NCBI RefSeq assembly: GCF_001656035.1
Contig: NZ_CP010029.1
Location: 3,532,074-3,596,073, forward strand
DNA length: 64,000 nucleotides
Source: Yersinia entomophaga
GTDB lineage: Bacteria > Pseudomonadota > Gammaproteobacteria > Enterobacterales > Enterobacteriaceae
Reading direction: 5' to 3'
This document shows positions 62,462 to 64,000 of the stretch, one piece after another. The notes beneath the pieces were generated by a model. The model was not told where the DNA came from and did not search any database. It saw only the letters and a program-made list of their open reading frames with translations. The first letter of the stretch is position 1. Every line of letters starts with the position of its first letter. A program made the position numbers and the translations under genes.

Positions 62462-63019
62462 ATGATTCATATCGCTACCGAACGATTAACGTTGAGCACG
62501 ATGACAGAACAGGATTGGCCACTTTTTTCACGGCTATATCAGGACCCGGAGGTGATTCGCTATATTTCCGATCCGCAGGATCTCGTCACCATTCAGACGC
62601 GTTTTGCTGTTCGCGTGCAGCCTTGGGACAGGACTTCAGACCATTGGCTGTGTTTGGTTATTCGCGAAAAAGCATCGGGGCAACCTGTTGGTATCACGGG
62701 ATTTTTACCGGAATGGCAGCCTTTTCAGCAAGCGGAGGTCGGCTATGGCTTATTACCTGAATTTACCGGCAAAGGTTATGGTCAGGAATCGCTGGTGGCG
62801 GTGCTGGAATTTGCTTTTCAGCAATGTCAGTTTCATAAAGTGAAAGCGACGGTAACGGTAGGTAATCAGCCTTCCCGCGCCTTGCTGGAGCGCTGTGGTT
62901 TTCAACTGGAAGGAACCTTAAGAGACAATTTCAGCCTCAGTGGGAAATGGTGCGATGACTGGGTACTGGGATTGCTGGCCGATGAGTTTGCTGCGAGAAA
63001 AAATGCGTTGTTACTTTGA
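62462..63019 (+). CDS. GNAT acetyltransferase, RimJ/RimL type
   Basis: 185 aa from the ATG at 62462; an in-frame GTG at 62429 precedes it. IATERLTLSTMTEQDWPLFSRLY and PEVIRYISDPQ are typical of this branch. The acetyl-CoA site is EVGYGLLPEFTGKGYGQESL, followed by VTVGNQPSRALLERCGFQLEG. Target unknown (protein N-terminus or small molecule). Divergent from the ybiU-like gene. Confidence 0.85.
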   Translation: MIHIATERLTLSTMTEQDWPLFSRLYQDPEVIRYISDPQDLVTIQTRFAVRVQPWDRTSDHWLCLVIREKASGQPVGITGFLPEWQPFQQAEVGYGLLPEFTGKGYGQESLVAVLEFAFQQCQFHKVKATVTVGNQPSRALLERCGFQLEGTLRDNFSLSGKWCDDWVLGLLADEFAARKNALLL

Positions 63020-63138
63020 GGTAAAATAATTTCGTTAGCCTCTCGACAGTATTTCAGCGCTGCGATATGTTCTTAAAAGACCCGTGATGGTCTGCGTCGC
63101 TCGGACGGTCCGGGCGCTAACGTATCCTCGAGGAAATT

Positions 63139-64000
63139 ATGGCTGAATTACCATCCAAACGTCGTTTTACCCGCATTGATCGCCTCCCACCCTATGTTTT
63201 TAATATTACTTCTGAGCTAAAGATGGCTGCGCGCCGCCGTGGCGAAGACATTATTGATTTCAGTATGGGTAATCCGGATGGGCCAACGCCGCCGCATATT
63301 GTAGAAAAATGTGTAGCGTTGCTCAACGTGAAGATACTCACGGCTATTCCACTTCGCGCGGTATTCCGCGTTTGCGTCGCGCCATTTCTCGTTGGTACGC
63401 CGATCGTTATCAGGTTGATATCGATCCGGAAAGTGAAGCTATCGTGACCATTGGTTCTAAAGAAGGGTTGGCGCATTTGATGCTGGCAACGTTGGATCAC
63501 GGTGATACCGTTTTGGTACCGAATCCAAGCTATCCCATTCATATTTATGGCGCAGTGATTGCGGGCGCGCAGGTGCGCTCAGTTCCACTGACAGAGGGTA
63601 TTGATTTCTTCGGTGAATTAGAAAGGGCGATTCGTGAAACCATTCCTAAGCCTAAAATGATGATTTTAGGCTTCCCATCAAATCCCACGGCACAGTGCGT
63701 CGAACTGGACTTTTTTGAGCGAGTGGTTGGGTTAGCCAAACAGTATGATGTGCTGGTGGTGCATGACTTAGCCTATGCAGATATTGTTTATGACGGCTGG
63801 AAGGCCCCTTCGATCATGCAAGTACCGGGTGCAAAAGACATTGCGGTAGAATTTTTCACCCTATCGAAAAGCTATAACATGGCCGGTTGGCGTATTGGCT
63901 TTATGGTCGGAAATCCCGAATTGGTCAGTGCGCTGGCGCGAATCAAAAGTTACCACGATTACGGTACTTTTACTCCGTTGCAGGTAGCTGCCATTGCTGC
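63139..64000 (+). pseudogene. alaC: AlaC glutamate-pyruvate aminotransferase, frameshifted, 3' end beyond window
   Basis: The start ([39 protein letters not shown]) and, in another frame from about 63310 to the window end, the continuation ([47 protein letters not shown]-Lys in TLSKSYNMAGWR) together give a normal AlaC. The break falls after GTAGAAAAA at 63309. Restoring one C there yields GAA AAA CTG TGT AGC GTT GCT CAA, i.e. EKLCSVAQ as in the family. The protein would otherwise end at 63447 after 102 residues. Either a genuine recent mutation or a sequencing/assembly error next to an A5 run. AlaC makes alanine from pyruvate and glutamate. Confidence 0.88.

Overview
The window looks like about 64 kb of enterobacterial chromosome. 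Gene content, gene order and protein sequences point to the Yersiniaceae, most like Yersinia or a close relative. The order hemF / ypeA / yfeY / yfeX, cysPTWAM-cysM, crr-ptsI-ptsH-cysK-cysZ-zipA-ligA, tRNA-Ala / gltX / tRNA-Val-Lys / nupC / mntH / ypeC, glk, ypdAB and alaC is the core backbone of the E. coli 52-54 min region. Insertions break it at several points. Species cannot be fixed from sequence reading alone. I see no insertion sequence, phage, CRISPR array or rRNA.

1-10.2 kb: the end of napC, nudK and maeB, then a probable Fur-controlled haem-uptake locus. It holds a ChaN-like lipoprotein, a second TonB, an exported oligopeptidase-B-like serine peptidase and a TonB-dependent haem-type receptor, with Fur-box-like sites before the first two genes. 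10.2-15 kb: yaiI-hemF, ypeA, a YgiW-type OB-fold protein, yfeY and yfeX. 15-21.3 kb: a sialic acid island (nanE-nanA divergent from nanK-nanQ-RpiR regulator-nanT). nanM lies apart at 26.4-27.5 kb, beyond the sulfate/thiosulfate operon cysPTWA-cysM. A 13-bp palindrome, G-A/G-AGT-NNN-ACTCC, recurs only at the nan promoters and is probably the operator of the RpiR-type regulator.

27.7-33.1 kb: macAB, divergent from a CpxRA-like two-component system. 33.2-43.4 kb: the general PTS operon, cysK, cysZ, zipA, ligA and ypeB. A FlxA-like gene with a near-perfect sigma-28 promoter follows, beside a decayed tandem paralogue carrying two in-frame stops, and then a nucleotidyltransferase. 43.5-49.8 kb: two tRNA-Ala, gltX, three tRNA-Val plus tRNA-Lys, nupC, mntH and ypeC. 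50-56.9 kb: accessory metabolism (aldo/keto reductase, indolepyruvate-type decarboxylase, LysR, PACE transporter), glk, and an isolated, A+T-rich gene for a putative R-S-E class ADP-ribosyltransferase toxin or effector. 57-61 kb: yhjX directly downstream of ypdAB, with two decamers in direct repeat spaced 11 bp, resembling the E. coli YpdB target. 61-64 kb: ybiU-like, a GNAT acetyltransferase, and alaC, which carries an apparent one-base deletion and runs off the window.

The strongest candidates for something undescribed are the orphan ADP-ribosyltransferase, the haem locus with a secreted S9 peptidase, and the sigma-28 FlxA-like pair. All functional names rest on recalled family sequences and visible motifs; no database search was run.
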